The translations under genes and the position numbers were made by a program. Below the pieces are notes generated by a model. The model was not told the origin of the DNA, searched no databases, and worked only from the letters and a program-made list of their open reading frames with translations. 64,000 bases of DNA from Triatoma infestans (lineage: Eukaryota > Arthropoda > Insecta > Hemiptera > Reduviidae): the NCBI GenBank assembly GCA_011037195.1, contig JAAEAF010014531.1, positions 86,334 through 150,333 on the forward strand, written 5' to 3'. This document shows, in pieces, positions 44,825 through 56,559 of the stretch; the stretch's first letter is position 1; the number at the start of each line of letters is the position of its first letter.

Positions 44825-45107
44825 GATACATCTTCCGTGATAGCCGGTTTCGGGCGTTCGCACCCAGCTCTTCAGGATGCGTTTGTCAAGCAGTGTGAAA
44901 ACACAGACTTGCACAGAGCAAATTCAGTTTACACAAAGTCAGTCAAAATTCAGTTTATACTGGTGTAAACTGAATTTGCTCTGTGCAAGTCTGTGTTTTC
45001 ACACTGTTTGACAAACGTCCGAAAACCGGTCGATGACCTCAAAAAGAGCAGGCTATCACGGGAAAATGTCTCTGATGCTTTCCAGCTCTGCGGAACCAAC
45101 CACAACA
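44825..45107 (+). mobile_element. Inverted-repeat element, hammerhead family 1 (13-bp TSD)
   Basis: This 283-bp element lies between GTTATCGTTATTA (44812-44824) and GTTATCGTCATTA (45108-45120). The arms are inverted around 44960, with GCACAGAGCAAATTCAG on the left and its complement on the right. Both cores are damaged. The left lacks the segment with CATCGA. The right lacks CTGATGA and half of stem II, leaving CCGAAAACCGGTCGATGACC. The long end GGAACCAACCACAACA is on the right. Confidence 0.85.
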
Positions 45108-45129
45108 GTTATCGTCATTATTTGAACAA

Positions 45130-45620
45130 AAATATGGTGTGAAAATCTCACAATTTTATTACTTTCTCTCACTCCTGCAGTGAAGAGGAAGTATTGCGAT
45201 CGCGTCAAATTTTCGATATCGAGTTTTTACCGCAAATACATGTTTTGAATGCGATGAAAAAATGCTAGCGAATCGTCAGTACATGTATGTGTGTGTGTGT
45301 GATTCAGTTTTTGGCGATTTAATCGCAAACGGCTCCAATGAATTACTTTAAACTTCGTATACTCTGCACATAATAAATCACTTTTATTGAAACGCTTTTC
45401 TCGGGAAAATGTATTTTTGGGGGTTTTGTGGGGAAAGATAAGGTTAGGATTTCCTATAAGGTACCACTCCAGTACAATGAATGGTTCTGCCAATTCTCAA
45501 ATATATATGTTAGAAAGATTACAATTCCAAATTTGAAGAAAATCTAAGTGTAAGTGCGATTTTGTAGAATTGGTCTGCGAGTTTTTTTTGTAATTTTCTC
45601 GAAAACAGCTGAGGAGTTGG
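45130..45620 (-). repeat. CCGGAAGT repeat (antisense)
   Basis: Starts with CTTTCTCTCACTCCTGCAGT, then GAGGAAGTATTGCGATCGCG and TCGATATCGAGTTTTTACCG, a GT tract at 45289-45300, AAACGGCTCCAATGAATTAC and AAATCACTTTTATTGAAACG. This shows the terminal palindrome well. Confidence 0.8.
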
Positions 45621-46279
45621 CTAAACGGATCCTTTAAGTTGTGCATTGTTGAATACATTCAATTTTCTTTGTTGCGAGACTCAAAACAATTTAAAAAATG
45701 CTGTAATTTCTTGGGCTAACGAGCTACGGAGTTCGCAGATAATAATAATAATTATTTGGGTTTTCGTCAATGATAGTCACGTCAGGTCAACTTGCAAAAT
45801 ATCAACCAAAAGTCATTATCAACCAAGAATTCATAGTAATTCGGTACTTTTAGGGCCAAATCTATAGAATAGTCAATACGTGGATCAGATATAAAGTGAC
45901 AAAAGATTTAGAAATAATGAAATGAAACAGCTGTTCTGGACAGCTGAAACTAAGTCTAACTGAAAAATAATATCCTACCAAATGTACACCATATATTTCA
46001 GCTTGTAATAATGTCATCAACAACTTTTATTTCCCTTTTGAACAAACACCAAACAGATAAGTCGAACAGAACAAATGATTTAATTTTTAAAACTGCTGAT
46101 TATAAAATTTGTTATCTGTGGTTTAAACTTTACAATAATAATAATAATTAGTAAATATATACATGCTAATGAGCAGTGTAGATGTTATTATCACAAAATG
46201 ATGTAATTACTAGATTTGGCAAGTCATTCTTAGGGGAAAATTCAACATGCCAAAGCATTATTACGGTATGATGCGATCG
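45621..46279. other. Spacer, nothing recognised
   Basis: AT-rich, no supported feature. Confidence 0.4.
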
Positions 46280-46690
46280 TTTTTGTACTTTCTCTTTGCA
46301 GAAAGAGGAACAAGTATTGCGATTATGTCAAACTTTCGAAATCGTGTTTTCAATGGAAATACATGGTTGGAGGTCCCCTGAGTTCCTCAAAAAAAAGTTT
46401 TTCCAGAAGCTCAAACTTGACTATAGCGCTTAACTTTCGATCAAAATCCATTAACCAGAAATGCAAGTTTATCGAATGTTTTTCTGATTTTCTTGGAAAA
46501 CGGCTCCAACTATTTTGAGTTTTTTTTTATTGAAATTTTCTCGGAAAACTAAAGAATACCAACCGCACAGTTTGAAATGTATCACTTTTAATTATAGGCA
46601 GTCGTGCGGAATTTGTTTTGGCGTTTAATTTCAAATGTTATTTGAGTTTGTTCATGTTATTGGCGCAGTGTTCTGGACTGTTCTACTACC
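46280..46690 (-). repeat. CCGGAAGT repeat (antisense) plus a small shared block
   Basis: 46290-46580 has TACTTTCTCTTTGCAGAAAG, GTATTGCGATTATGTCAAAC and AAACGGCTCCAACTATTTTG. 46618-46685 (TTTCAAATGTTATTTGAGTT, GGACTGTTC) also occurs at 11513-11565 next to a LINE. It is another, unnamed repeat. Confidence 0.65.
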
Positions 46691-48121
46691 TGCCTGAGTC
46701 TTCCCCCGTCATCTGTAAATATGTTAGGACAAGTGAGTGATACGTGAAGTTGAAAGAAACTTTGTCATTTTATATATATAACTGTAACAACAACGATAGA
46801 TAGATAGACAGATTCTATGTGGGGTTGGCTACCAGTCCACGCCAACTCCGCCCCCATAGGTCTACTGTGGCAGCCACAACCCGGGGCACCCCCAGCCCTG
46901 TCACTAAACGGACTTTTGGCTGCAGGAGAGGCACCCCTGGGTGGTCCGAATTTGATGTTTGCGGCGTGTGTGCACGGGTTTATGTGAAGCATAACTCAAA
47001 AACAAAAAAATGACAGTAAGATCAAACTTTATACGTGCTCTTTATATGTCTTGTGGTGGATTATAATTTGCCTATGGATACACCAATCTCAAGTGGTTGT
47101 GTACATCAATTACCTCTGCAGGCTCTATCTGTATTCTGTGAGTGTTTGGGGGGAGATACATCGGCATAAGGGTTGTTCGTACTCTCAGGTTGTCACGTAA
47201 GAAAGGCTGCGAATTTCTCTGGACTGGCCAGTCCAATCTATGGGTAGATAACAGACTGCATACAATATACTAACACAAATCTGCTAAGAATGGACTGTAA
47301 ATCACTAAATCTACAAATATCCCAAATTTAGTCAAACATGCACATTTTTATAATTCCTTTAATTAATAATCCAGAATTAAAGAAACCGTCTGAAATGTAG
47401 GTTGAAAATGGCATATTAATTAAGAGCTTTTCATTACGAGCTTCCCTGTGAACATCCTTAAAGATAACTGTTTTAAATGGAATATATCCAAATGAAAAAG
47501 AAATCGAGTGTTATTTGCACCCTTAGAAATCTCTGAAAATTATGTTCCTAGAGATATCAGTAAATAAAATGCAACAGTTAATATCTTGTTTTCTTCAAAA
47601 GCAAGGCAGACAAATGAAACCTAATTTCTATTAAAAAAAAAAAAACTAATTTCTTCAAACCCCAAATATCCTCCTTAGATGGAAATGGGACTCTATCGAA
47701 CACTTCTTCAGAGATCTTGGAATCCCTATGGGATTTCTCCAGCCTAAGAGACCCACGAACAAAACACTTAACAGTGATGGGGCACTGATTGGTATCAAAG
47801 ATAGTTGATTCCACACAGGCGTAAAACATAGACAGACACACACACACGCGCGCGCCCTTCTGCATGTTAGTCTTTCATTTTTCATCAATGAGCATCAATA
47901 GAAGGAAGCCATGATTTATTTTATATATCCACAAACTACTATAAAACTCAAAGCCCAAATTATATGTTAATGAACCCAGCTGTACAATGCTGATTGAATC
48001 ATTGGATGTAAATGTATTTCCATTTTTTAGCATTAATATTAATTTCGAATTTTTAGAGAGATTCTTCTCTTGCATGCATAACTGAACGATTACTAATAAT
48101 TGTTCGTCTTTATAATTTGAC
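46691..48121. other. Spacer with a GC-rich island
   Basis: 46800-46970 is GC-rich (CCACAACCCGGGGCACCCCC) and both strands are open there. Neither translation resembles a known protein, so I leave it unassigned. The rest shows no recognisable feature. Confidence 0.3.
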
Positions 48122-48133
48122 AATATCATTAAA

Positions 48134-48665
48134 TCAGAGACATTTTCCGCGGTAACCTGCTTCATTTTGTGGTCATCGACCAGTTTCGGGCGTTCGCCCA
48201 TCTTCAGGATGCGTTTGTCAGACAGCGTGATAACATAGACTTGCATAGAGCAAATTCAGTTTATACACTGACTGGTCTTTTTAATTTTATTTAAAACTAA
48301 ACTCTTAAACTAGGTCAAAGGGAGGTGTGGTCATGGTAGTTGGGTGGGAAAGGAACACGTGTTTGGGTTGTTAAAGGGGCAAATTTTCCTTAAAATGGAA
48401 ACAACACGTGGGGTCTAATTTTTAAACTCTGTATTGGAGGGAAATTCACTTGACAATTAAATAATCAGAATAACTTTAAAATTAAATTAAATAACGATTT
48501 CAAGCTAACATAATTTAAAATGAAGCGATTAAAATAATAAAAATTTGATATATATAAGCATAAAACAATTACACTAATCATACCAAATAAACCACAAAAT
48601 GAAGCAGGCTACCACGGAAAATGTCTCTGATGCTTTCCAGCACTGCCGAACCAACCACCACAACA
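48134..48665 (+). mobile_element. Inverted-repeat element, hammerhead family 1, with different interior (12-bp TSD)
   Basis: This 532-bp element lies between exact AATATCATTAAA copies (48122-48133 and 48666-48677). The left arm is full, with core 48171-48207 on the minus strand. The right arm keeps only ACCACAAAATGAAGCAGGCT and the outer end GAACCAACCACCACAACA. About 300 bp of sequence not seen in other family members replaces the rest (48280-48590). Confidence 0.85.
48171..48207 (-). ncRNA. Hammerhead-like core, family 1
   Basis: Minus strand: GCATC, CTGAAGA, T, GGGC-GAAC-GCCC (perfect stem II), GAAA, CTGGTC and GATGACC. CATC before the core and GATG after the GTC cleavage triplet give a 4-bp stem I. 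Only one stem III base differs from the consensus ACCGGT. Confidence 0.55.
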
Positions 48666-48769
48666 AATATCATTAAAATTTATAAAACAGCCATTTCATT
48701 AAATATAAATAAATTGCTTGGAATTACTTAATAGTGGTATAAAAATTTAATCGAGTTAGGTAGTTTTTT

Positions 48770-49340
48770 TTCTAGTTAAATTTTCGATACGGAGATATCA
48801 CCGGAAATACACATGTTTTGGAGTTCTCTGAATACGAAAAAAATGTTTTTAGCGAATGGTGTGTGTGTGTGTGTATTTTTTGCCATCTTAACTCATAAAT
48901 TGAAAATCGTAGAAAGTTCAAATTTAATATTTAGTTTAAGGCTAACATGGGACCTGACAATAAGGTTTTGATCAAAATCGGTCAACCGGAAGTAACACTT
49001 TACTGAATGAACTTTTCTTCTTTTTTTTCAGTTTTTGCGACTTTCTCCATAAAGACACCAACGAATTCCATTAAATTTGTTATACTAACCATACACTATA
49101 TAGAGACATATCACTTCTGTTTGAATTAGTTTTCAGAGTAAATTCATTTAAGGGAGTTTTAGTTTTCATGAAGTTTAAATTCTCCCATTCATATGTGTTC
49201 TGAACACAACTAATTATCTAGTGGGAATCATATGTTAAAACAGAATTATTCAATTATAACTACGTATGTAAACCGCAGTAAGAGAAAGTTGTATGAGTGT
49301 TTTACACCAGATTTTTTTTTTGTATCAAAACATACAATTT
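48770..49340 (-). repeat. CCGGAAGT repeat (antisense)
   Basis: Contains CGATACGGAGATATCACCGG, TTTTTAGCGAATGGTGTGTG, GTCAACCGGAAGTAACACTT, AGACATATCACTTCTGTTTG and the left-end module CGCAGTAAGAGAAAGTTGTA at 49274. Confidence 0.8.
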
Positions 49341-49795
49341 TGTCTTTATTTCTATCTGGTTCAAAATTGGAATTTCTACGCTACATTGTGAACATCTTTC
49401 TGATATTCAGTTTAAAATTGACCAGAAATATGATTTAACTATGTATCAACAATACGATACGGTATATATGTGCAAATATTTACTCAATGTAAAGGTGTTA
49501 CTTAATTTTAAAGGATAACAGATCTATAAATTATTTCGTTCATACATTAACAATGGCTACTACTGGCGAATAGATGTGTCCTTGGAGCTAGAAATTAATA
49601 CATATCCAATGATTGGTATTATTATTATTGGTCGTTTCATTTAAGACTGTGACAACACAATCAGCACTTATAACTGACAGACACCTTACACCAATATACA
49701 CACTTAGGGCCCTTTTAAATGTTACTGATTTATTTCAAACTACTTCTGGGTTTAATATATCGACATTGTTAAACTCTAGCACGACAATACTCATA

Positions 49796-49829
<34 letters not shown>

Positions 49830-49979
49830 ACCCAGAGAGGATTCACACTGCCATATTGATTATACCAATATTCTATCTACAAAATACTGATACCCAAAGG
49901 GAGGGGCCTCTAACCAACCAACGGTTAAAATTAAAACAAAACGAGGAACAATTTTTACTTTCTATTATCCCTCATATGA
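49341..49979. other. Spacer with a CA microsatellite
   Basis: AC repeat at 49797-49828. The 185-codon open frame spanning it is not supported as a gene. It is low-complexity and runs into repeat sequence. Confidence 0.4.
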
Positions 49980-50460
49980 TCAGGAAGTATTACGATCATG
50001 CCAGATTTTCGAAATTGAGTTTTTGCAGGAAATACTTGTTTTGGGATCCCCTGAATACAAATATCTCAAAACGAAAAGTCGCAAGAAGCTCAAACTTGGT
50101 AATCCATTTAGGCACTACCATCGCAAGATTTCGGTCAAAATCCATCGACTTTGCTGAATGTTTTTCTTAATTTTCTTGAAAACGGCTGGAACACATTAAC
50201 ATCTACCACATTTATTTGCAACATTTTCCAGGAAAAATTGATTTTTTGGAGGTTGTGTGGGGACAGTAGCGATGTGCTTTTCTCTAATGTACATGGTTTT
50301 ACTATGTACATAATATTAATAAACATTACAAGTATTGACAGAATGCCAAACTTGAAGAAAATCGCTTAATGGGAAGTCCGATTTTACAAAATAGAGTTTA
50401 GAATTTTCTATAAACGGGTACAACTATTTCCTTTAAACTTGGAATGATTCCTGCTTAGAT
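49980..50460 (-). repeat. CCGGAAGT repeat (antisense)
   Basis: Has AGGAAGTATTACGATCATGC, TTTCGAAATTGAGTTTTTGC, GCTCAAACTTGGTAATCCAT, AATCCATCGACTTTGCTGAA and CTTGAAAACGGCTGGAAC. Confidence 0.75.
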
Positions 50461-50689
50461 GGAAACAAATAACTTTAATTTTAAACATTTTTTTCCAAAA
50501 AAATTGGCATAGATGGTATTTGGAGAGGTCTGTCAATTAGTTTATATTTACATCAGCACAAGCTTTCTTGGTTTTGACATAGAGCATTCCAGATAAGACC
50601 GCCCAGGTATACAAGTAAAATCCCCACCACCATTTCTATGACCAGCTCAATTAAACATTGTGCCAAAATCAATGAAAATTCTTAAACCA

Positions 50690-51870
50690 TTTTTGGGAGA
50701 AGAAAATGTGGTGGAAAACACTCACACGACCTTCTCTCACTGCCACTAATTAAATTGACAAATTTTCTTTAAACTCGGACAATTTCACTGAGTTACCACC
50801 CTAAACATAAATATAGAGGTGGTGGGGGGATATATCTGGTTGGCACAGATGGTAGGAGGAAATCGAATACGTTTACATTGTTATGCAGAAGACAGGGCCA
50901 AAATATTGCACAAACTCAAATTTATCATTCAAATGTAACTTCTTATATTTCGCTGAAAAACTTTTAAGAGATTGTTACGGAAAATGTTTCAAATACTTCA
51001 ATATTTCTACAATACTACAATATTTCAAACTGATCAAGTTTTTAAACCTACGGTTAGCATTCCCAGTTAGTTCCCGGTTAGCATTTCCAGTTAGTTCCCG
51101 GTTAGCATTCCCAGTTAGTTCCCGGTTAGCATTCCCAGTTAGTTCCCGGTTAGCATTTCCAGTTAGCTCCCGGTTAGCATTCCCAGTTAGCTCCCAGTTA
51201 TCATTTCCAGATAGCATTCCCAGTTATCATTTCCAGTTAGCTCCCGGTTATCATTTCCAGTTCGCTCCCGGTTATCATTTCCAGTTTAAAGAAAATCATT
51301 ACAGTCGTTTTCTAGAAAATTCCAATAAGCTAGAAACATCTATTCTGTAAAGTCCATTCTTCCGGTAACCCGATTTCTTTCAAATTTGAAATTCTATCAA
51401 TTCTTGGTATGTTTATTTGATAAATTTGGTAATACATGGTAATCAGCATAGATTCCATTGAATTGATACTTCAGAAGAAAATATAACGCAACTGAACCCT
51501 CAAACCCCCAAAAAAGTTTGCTGGGAAAAATGTTTCAAAAAAGGGACAGTAAAAGAAAGTAAGGAAAAACTGAGAAAATACCACGATTCAGTAAAGGCAC
51601 ACTTCCGGTTCCTGGATTTTATCCGAAAACTTCGTGTCACATGGCAGTGATGATACCTTAACGGAAAACCAAGTTTGAGCTTCCTGTTTATTTTTAGTTT
51701 TTTTAAAATATTTTGGTGACATACACACTCACACATACAGACCATTCGCTAAAAACATTTTTTTCGTACTCATGGGACTTAAAAACACGTACTTATTTCC
51801 GGTGAAAACTGCGTTTCCAAATTTGAAACGTTCGCTACACTTCATCTTACTCGAAGAGAGAGTAAAAAAA
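50690..51870 (+). repeat. CCGGAAGT repeat, sense, with 24-bp minisatellite
   Basis: Left end at 50708 (GTGGAAAACACTCACACGAC). The minisatellite at 51051-51287 lies inside. AAAGAAAATCATTACAGTCG and CATTCTTCCGGTAACCCG follow. A second sense copy begins near 51500 with CACACTTCCGGTTCCTGG, AGACCATTCGCTAAAAACAT and CTACACTTCATCTTACTCG. Confidence 0.8.
51051..51287. repeat. 24-bp minisatellite, about 10 units
   Basis: The unit CGGTTAGCATTCCCAGTTAG plus TTCC starts at 51051, 51075, 51099, 51123, 51147 and 51171, then diverged units follow to 51287. Because 24 is divisible by 3, both strands stay open and encode 8-residue repeats. This explains the open frames at 50883-51350 and 50975-51217. Confidence 0.9.
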
Positions 51871-52840
51871 AACAGGTGTAACAGGTGTGTTGACAGTTTT
51901 CCTTCCCGCAGACAATGTCCAGATATTTTTCCATGTATTTTCTTCTTGCTGGAATATCCCTTTGATTTTTCAGTTTTTGAAGCATCTGTGACGAAAATCT
52001 TAAAATGATATCTTCTCATTATAAATGAACAACCTAAAATGTAAAAGTTCAAAAATAAAAATATATAGTAAAAAAAGTGGTAGTTATACTTGCCAGGTGA
52101 TTTGTAGTTCATGACATTGCCGCAAACAATTGATTATAGAAATTGTATTCCAAAGTAATGTTAATTTTGTTTGTTTTTTTGGGAAAAGAAATATCCTTAA
52201 AGTAAAATAAGCTTCTAGGCGAAATCTTCCAAAATGTCCAAAAAAGCAAACGACGTTTAAACAGGCGAATGAGCTATTGGGAAGCACACAGCACTGTAGG
52301 GAAAGAGACCCCCTAGCTGACCTTGATCAGGACAGAGTGCGCGGCTAAGGTCACGTGTTCTCTTCTGCCAATGTTGTGGAACATGGGTTGTTAACACTGC
52401 TGTTGCTTGGGTAGAACACTTATTTAAGGAAAAAAAAATTGGAAAACTCACAAAATGTTGGCTTACAAAGAAAATTAAGCCTTAAAAATAGCACTGTCAC
52501 ATAAAAAACGTAAACAAAAGGAAAAGTAAACAACAAATAAAGGAGAACCTGCACTGCGTCTTAAATAAATATACGTGTTATCTAATTTAGGAAAAAAAAA
52601 TTACTTGTATGCTGCACTTATCACGTCACACTGCAAAAAATTTTAAAAAATAACACTTGATCTAGAAAACGAAATTTAGTTTAATCAATTAAACAACTTC
52701 CTTTTTCAAGATTGTTAAAAAAAAAATCTTACGCCCAAAGGAAAAAATACAAACAAATTAAAAAAAAAAAATTAAAACGGGGAAACTTGTTAACATTAAA
52801 GAAAACACATCTTTTTCGGGGGAGATTTCGCTGAGTACCT
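51871..52840. other. Spacer, nothing recognised
   Basis: 52260-52400 is more GC-rich (GGACAGAGTGCGCGGCTAAG). No coding signal or repeat family recognised. Confidence 0.35.
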
Positions 52841-53400
52841 AAGGTATAAAACGTGGATAGTATAGAAACGCAATAGGTTTTGCCGCCGGGTGTCGTTCAC
52901 AGTGAAGACAAGGAGGCAGTGGGGTATAGTTGAACTGTTGGAGTGGGAGAACTATACAGCGAGTGGAAGAAAGAGAGAGTGAAAGTGTAACAGAGAGATA
53001 AAGACGGATCGGGTATTATTAATGGTGGGGTAGATGAGGTGTGCGCGCCTTGTAATAGCACGCATGCGCACAAAGCTTTTCCTCACTGTGTTCGCTCAGG
53101 CTCTCTCTCTCTAGGCTTCATTCGCTCGCTCGCTCCTTCTATTTCACACATATACAGACACACAGTAACACACACACACACACACACAAACGCATGGTGC
53201 ACGAGGACCGCGAGCGGCGGCAACGATGTGGTGGGGAAATTCCGTTCGTCTCCTATCAAACTCTCTCACTCGCTCTTTACTCGCTCGTACACTCGCTAGC
53301 TGCTCGCTCACCCAACTATCTCTCACACTCCCCCTGACTCTGACTGAGCTAGCCGGCTTGCCTCTCTATGGCGCCCAAAACCTCCTTCCTCTAGGTCTAT
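52841..53400. promoter_or_regulatory. GAGA-rich, CpG-richer segment, candidate promoter
   Basis: A TATA-like TATAAAA is at 52845-52851. It is followed by GCCGCCGGGTGTCG, GAGAGAGTG blocks (52972-53000), GCGCGCC and GCATGCGC (53041-53070), CTCTCTCTCTC and CGCTCGCTCGCTC (53100-53132), a CA tract (53169-53187), and more CTCGCT motifs to 53310. Many GAGA/CTCTC motifs with raised CpG are common in insect promoters and 5' UTRs. No clear Inr lies 30 bp from the TATA box and no downstream ORF is recognised. Confidence 0.35.
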
Positions 53401-53849
53401 AGGTTGGTTCCTTATATCGACTGCAGTTGACCAAAGGGGGAATTTTCCCCACTAAACAGGAGGAGTATTACACTATGAAATCGTCGGCCTTGGAAATGCA
53501 ACCAACACATTAACACATTTTTTTCTTCTGTGAACCCCTCCTCTAAGTTAATGGGGTTGTTAGCCCTAAATAATTGAGTGGCGGCCTATTTATTACTACG
53601 GCCTAGATGAAGAAAAACTTTGATAGAATTTTCACTTGATTTATGTAGAGAAGGGAAATTTAAAAACAAGTGAATGTAAAACAGCTGTTCTTTTTTCACA
53701 CCAGCTGTTTTAAATGTTTCCAGCTGATTTTTTTTCGGTTCACAAATCATGAACACCAAAAGAATCTAGTTAAACGGTATATTTTCGGATAACTGATTTT
53801 GACCGGACTTTTATTTGATTTTATCTTATTACTAGTTACGAAATAAAAA
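53401..53849. other. Spacer
   Basis: No recognised feature. 53680-53730 has three CAGCTG motifs, probably chance. Confidence 0.35.
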
Positions 53850-54120
53850 TTTGAATAAAGTAAATTTGATTGGAGTTCCGGTTGATGGATTTTGTCCAAC
53901 ATATCATGTTGGCCATATCTAAACGAAATATGAAGTTGTAGCTTCCTGCGATTTTACGTTTATGATGCCTCTTTTAAGAACCTTTCGTTAAAAAAAATTC
54001 AAAATATCTATTTCCGAGGATCTCAAAACAAGTATTTCCGGTGAAAAATCAAAATCGAAAATCTGGTGCGATTGCAATACTTTCTCTTACAGCAGCACTA
54101 AGAAGGAGAAAGTGAAGAGA
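53850..54120 (+). repeat. CCGGAAGT repeat, sense 3' part
   Basis: AGTTCCGGTTGATGGATTTT, CTAAACGAAATATGAAGTTG, CCTTTCGTTAAAAAA, GTATTTCCGGTGAAAAATCA and GCAATACTTTCTCTTACAGC, in the order of the consensus. Confidence 0.85.
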
Positions 54121-55009
54121 AGATTTAATGACTTCTCAGAGCAGCAGAGAGATTTTCTGGGTACCCGGACAATACGAGGAGGAAGGACGAGTTAAACACT
54201 GGGATCCTTATCACCGTTTTGTGATCATGAGCCAGATCGAGCCGTCACGCAGCAATTTTACGACCGAAAAATCAAACAATGGAGAAAAAGAGGGAACTGG
54301 AGAAGCACTGGAGGGACACAGAATGGTGTCTCCAGGCTACAAGATTTATAAGAGGAATAAGATGGCGGGCTTTGAAGTATCTTCTCTTTCTGGATATGAA
54401 TATAATTGAGTGTCCTGATTGGTGTATTGTTTAAATGCGCTTGGATAACAGCCAGCCATTTATCCAAAATAGTCAGATCTATCTAGTCTTTTGTGTCAGA
54501 ATTGTGACGTTGGAAGCAGGGAAATTCCTACCACTACATAAATCACTGCCCCATGCCCCAGCGGCAATACTAGGTTCCGCATATTTGGGAGGGCAACACT
54601 CTCAAGGAATTGCATGGGGGAGTTGGCACTTATTAGGAGTATGGTCTTTTTTTGTAGGATAAGAGCTTAGGTGCCGCTCCTATAGACTCCCAGTAATAAT
54701 AAAGAGAGAATAAAGAGAAAGTAGTGATTGATATAAACAAATATAAATACCTGAAATTTAGAATTTCCGGTTTTATGTTGTGCAATGAGGAAAACAATCG
54801 ATAAGTGAAAAAGATTAGTTAAATTTTAAATAATTCATAAGAAAATGGATGAATCAGAATAGAAAAAAAACAAAGTTTTTATGGCAGAATGGACTAGGTC
54901 TTAGTCTCACTGGACGGAGGAAATGGACTGCCCACTTCTTTAGAGATCCTGGTCAGCCTGCCGGTTATTCGAGCCTAAAAGCTGGCAATTCCCAATATTC
55001 AAACAATCG
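54121..55009. other. Unassigned, locally coding-like
   Basis: 54128-54409 is an open frame of 93 codons. An overlapping frame reads AVTQQFYDRKIKQW. I recognise no family. It could be a transposon remnant. The rest is spacer. Confidence 0.25.
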
Positions 55010-55113
55010 ATCACCTGTAAAACAAATTTGTTCATAAAAATGTTTCAAATCAAAGTGACAGGTTTTTATCATTCGCAATTAGCATTCCAAGTTTAAGGGA
55101 TATCGTTAGACAT

Positions 55114-55403
55114 TGTTGTGGTTGGTTCCGCAGAGCTGGAAAGCAGCAGAGACATTTTCCGTGATACCTGCTTCTTCTTGTGGTCATCGACCGGTTTCGG
55201 GCGCTCGTCCATAATCACGATGTTTTTGTCAAACAGTGTAATAACACAGACTTTCCCAGGAACAAATACAGTTAATACACTCGTGTACTTGCTCTGTGCA
55301 AATATATGTTATTACAAAAACAACCTGATGATGGGCGAACCCCTGAAACCGGTCGATGACCACAAAAAGAAGCAGGCTACCAAGGAAAATGTCTCTGATG
55401 ATT
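55114..55403 (-). mobile_element. Inverted-repeat element, hammerhead family 1 (9-bp TSD)
   Basis: This 290-bp element lies between GTTAGACAT (55105-55113) and GTTAGATAT (55404-55412). The long end (TTGTGGTTGGTTCCGCAGAG) is on the left, so sense is minus. The left-arm core is altered. The right-arm core at 55325-55361 keeps CTGATGA and GAAACCGGTC. Confidence 0.85.
55325..55361 (+). ncRNA. Hammerhead-like core, family 1
   Basis: CTGATGA, T, GGGC-GAAC-CCCT (stem II weakened to two or three pairs), GAAA, CCGGTC and GATGACC. Core bases are all present, but stem II is mutated and the upstream partner is ACAAC rather than GCATC. Confidence 0.4.
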
Positions 55404-55725
55404 GTTAGATATGTTTTCGAGAACAAATATCAATTTTTCCAGGGAAAGTTTTCACAAAAAATTGATAGCAATCTATGTAATGTAGATAGCATAAACGTTT
55501 GAGGTAAATTTTTGGAGCCATTTTCGAGAAAAATTGAAAAGAAAAAAAAATCAGTAAAGTCATCGCATTTCCGGCTGATGGATTTTGCCCGAAACCTTTG
55601 TGTCTCAGATGCAGTGGTAGTGTCTAAGTGGAAAATCAAGTTTTTAGCTTCCTGCGATTATTCGTTTTTTGAGATATGTTGTTCGGATCGCAATACTTAA
55701 TCTTGCTAGGGAGTAAGAGGAAAGC

Positions 55726-56559
55726 AAAAATATGATATCTCAGATCAGCTGGTCTATAGACACAGAAATTTAATAGAAATTTGAATATTATGTGAGAACA
55801 CAACTGGATTAATTTAATGAAAAAAAAACATTATAATTAGTTAAAAATACTAATGAAACAAAATAACTTTTGATTACGTAATAGTGATAGAATATTGAAA
55901 GTGTAGGAGTCGATGACGTCAACAACCATAATGTGTCATTCAGTGTCGCATTAAGTTTGTGCTGTTTATTGCTAAGGGTTATTTTTTCTCTTTTAGTAAA
56001 TAGCAATACAATTTGTTAAAATGGCAAAGTTTAATTTTTTTTCATATTCTAATTATTGCTAACTTTATTGCTGTAATCTAACTCAAACGAATATCATTTT
56101 TCCTCATTCGTTTTCCACTCGCAGTAACTGGTCTTTCAGTATCGAAATTATGTTTAATGATGCTCTCTCATCATTAATTAACTTTTCTGAAAGTATTTGA
56201 ATATCCTGATAAACATGTTGAGAGCAAACATTAAAAAATTTGATTTTTCTGATAGTTCAAATAGATTGCCTTTCATAGACGGACATAAGTAGCGAATCGA
56301 GAATCTTTATGAACTCCAGGGTCTTGTAAAAGACGTAAGGGCTGGGAGAATGGATAACTGGAGATAGGAGATAGCCTGGAGTATGCTAATTCCAGGGACG
56401 ATCCTAAATGGCCTGACTTTGGCGGTGTGGCAATTTTACCACAAATGAACATCAGTTTGTGATGATGTAATGTAAACAATATAGATCGACCAGTTTTCAG
56501 CTAATTATATCTATAAATTATTAATGAGGTTTTTTTTTTATTATGACAGATATGTTTCA
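55726..56559. other. AT-rich spacer
   Basis: Nothing recognised. Confidence 0.4.

Larger units (their letters stand above)
55010..55725 (+). repeat. CCGGAAGT repeat split by a hammerhead-family element
   Basis: 55035-55110 (ATGTTTCAAATCAAAGTGAC, GCATTCCAAGTTTAAGGG) continues after the insertion at 55412 (GTTTTCGAGAAC) and again as CAGTAAAGTCATCGCATTTC, GATGGATTTTGCCCGAAACC and GCAGTGGTAGTGTCTAAGTG. The consensus reads through this point, so the nested element is the younger insertion. Confidence 0.8.

Noticed and set aside
46765..47013. GC-rich open frames on both strands
   Set aside because: Both strands are open because of composition. Neither translation resembles a known protein.
49613..50170. 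Open frame of 185 codons
   Set aside because: It runs through a CA microsatellite (poly Thr-His) and then an antisense CCGGAAGT repeat. No domain recognised.
50883..51350. Open frame of 155 codons with an 8-residue repeat, and the opposite-strand frame 50975-51217
   Set aside because: Both are produced by a 24-bp minisatellite inside a non-coding repeat. No start context, family or codon bias.
53039..53326. Open frames in the GAGA-rich segment
   Set aside because: Low-complexity CTCGCT and CA repeats. Treated as possible regulatory DNA, not coding.
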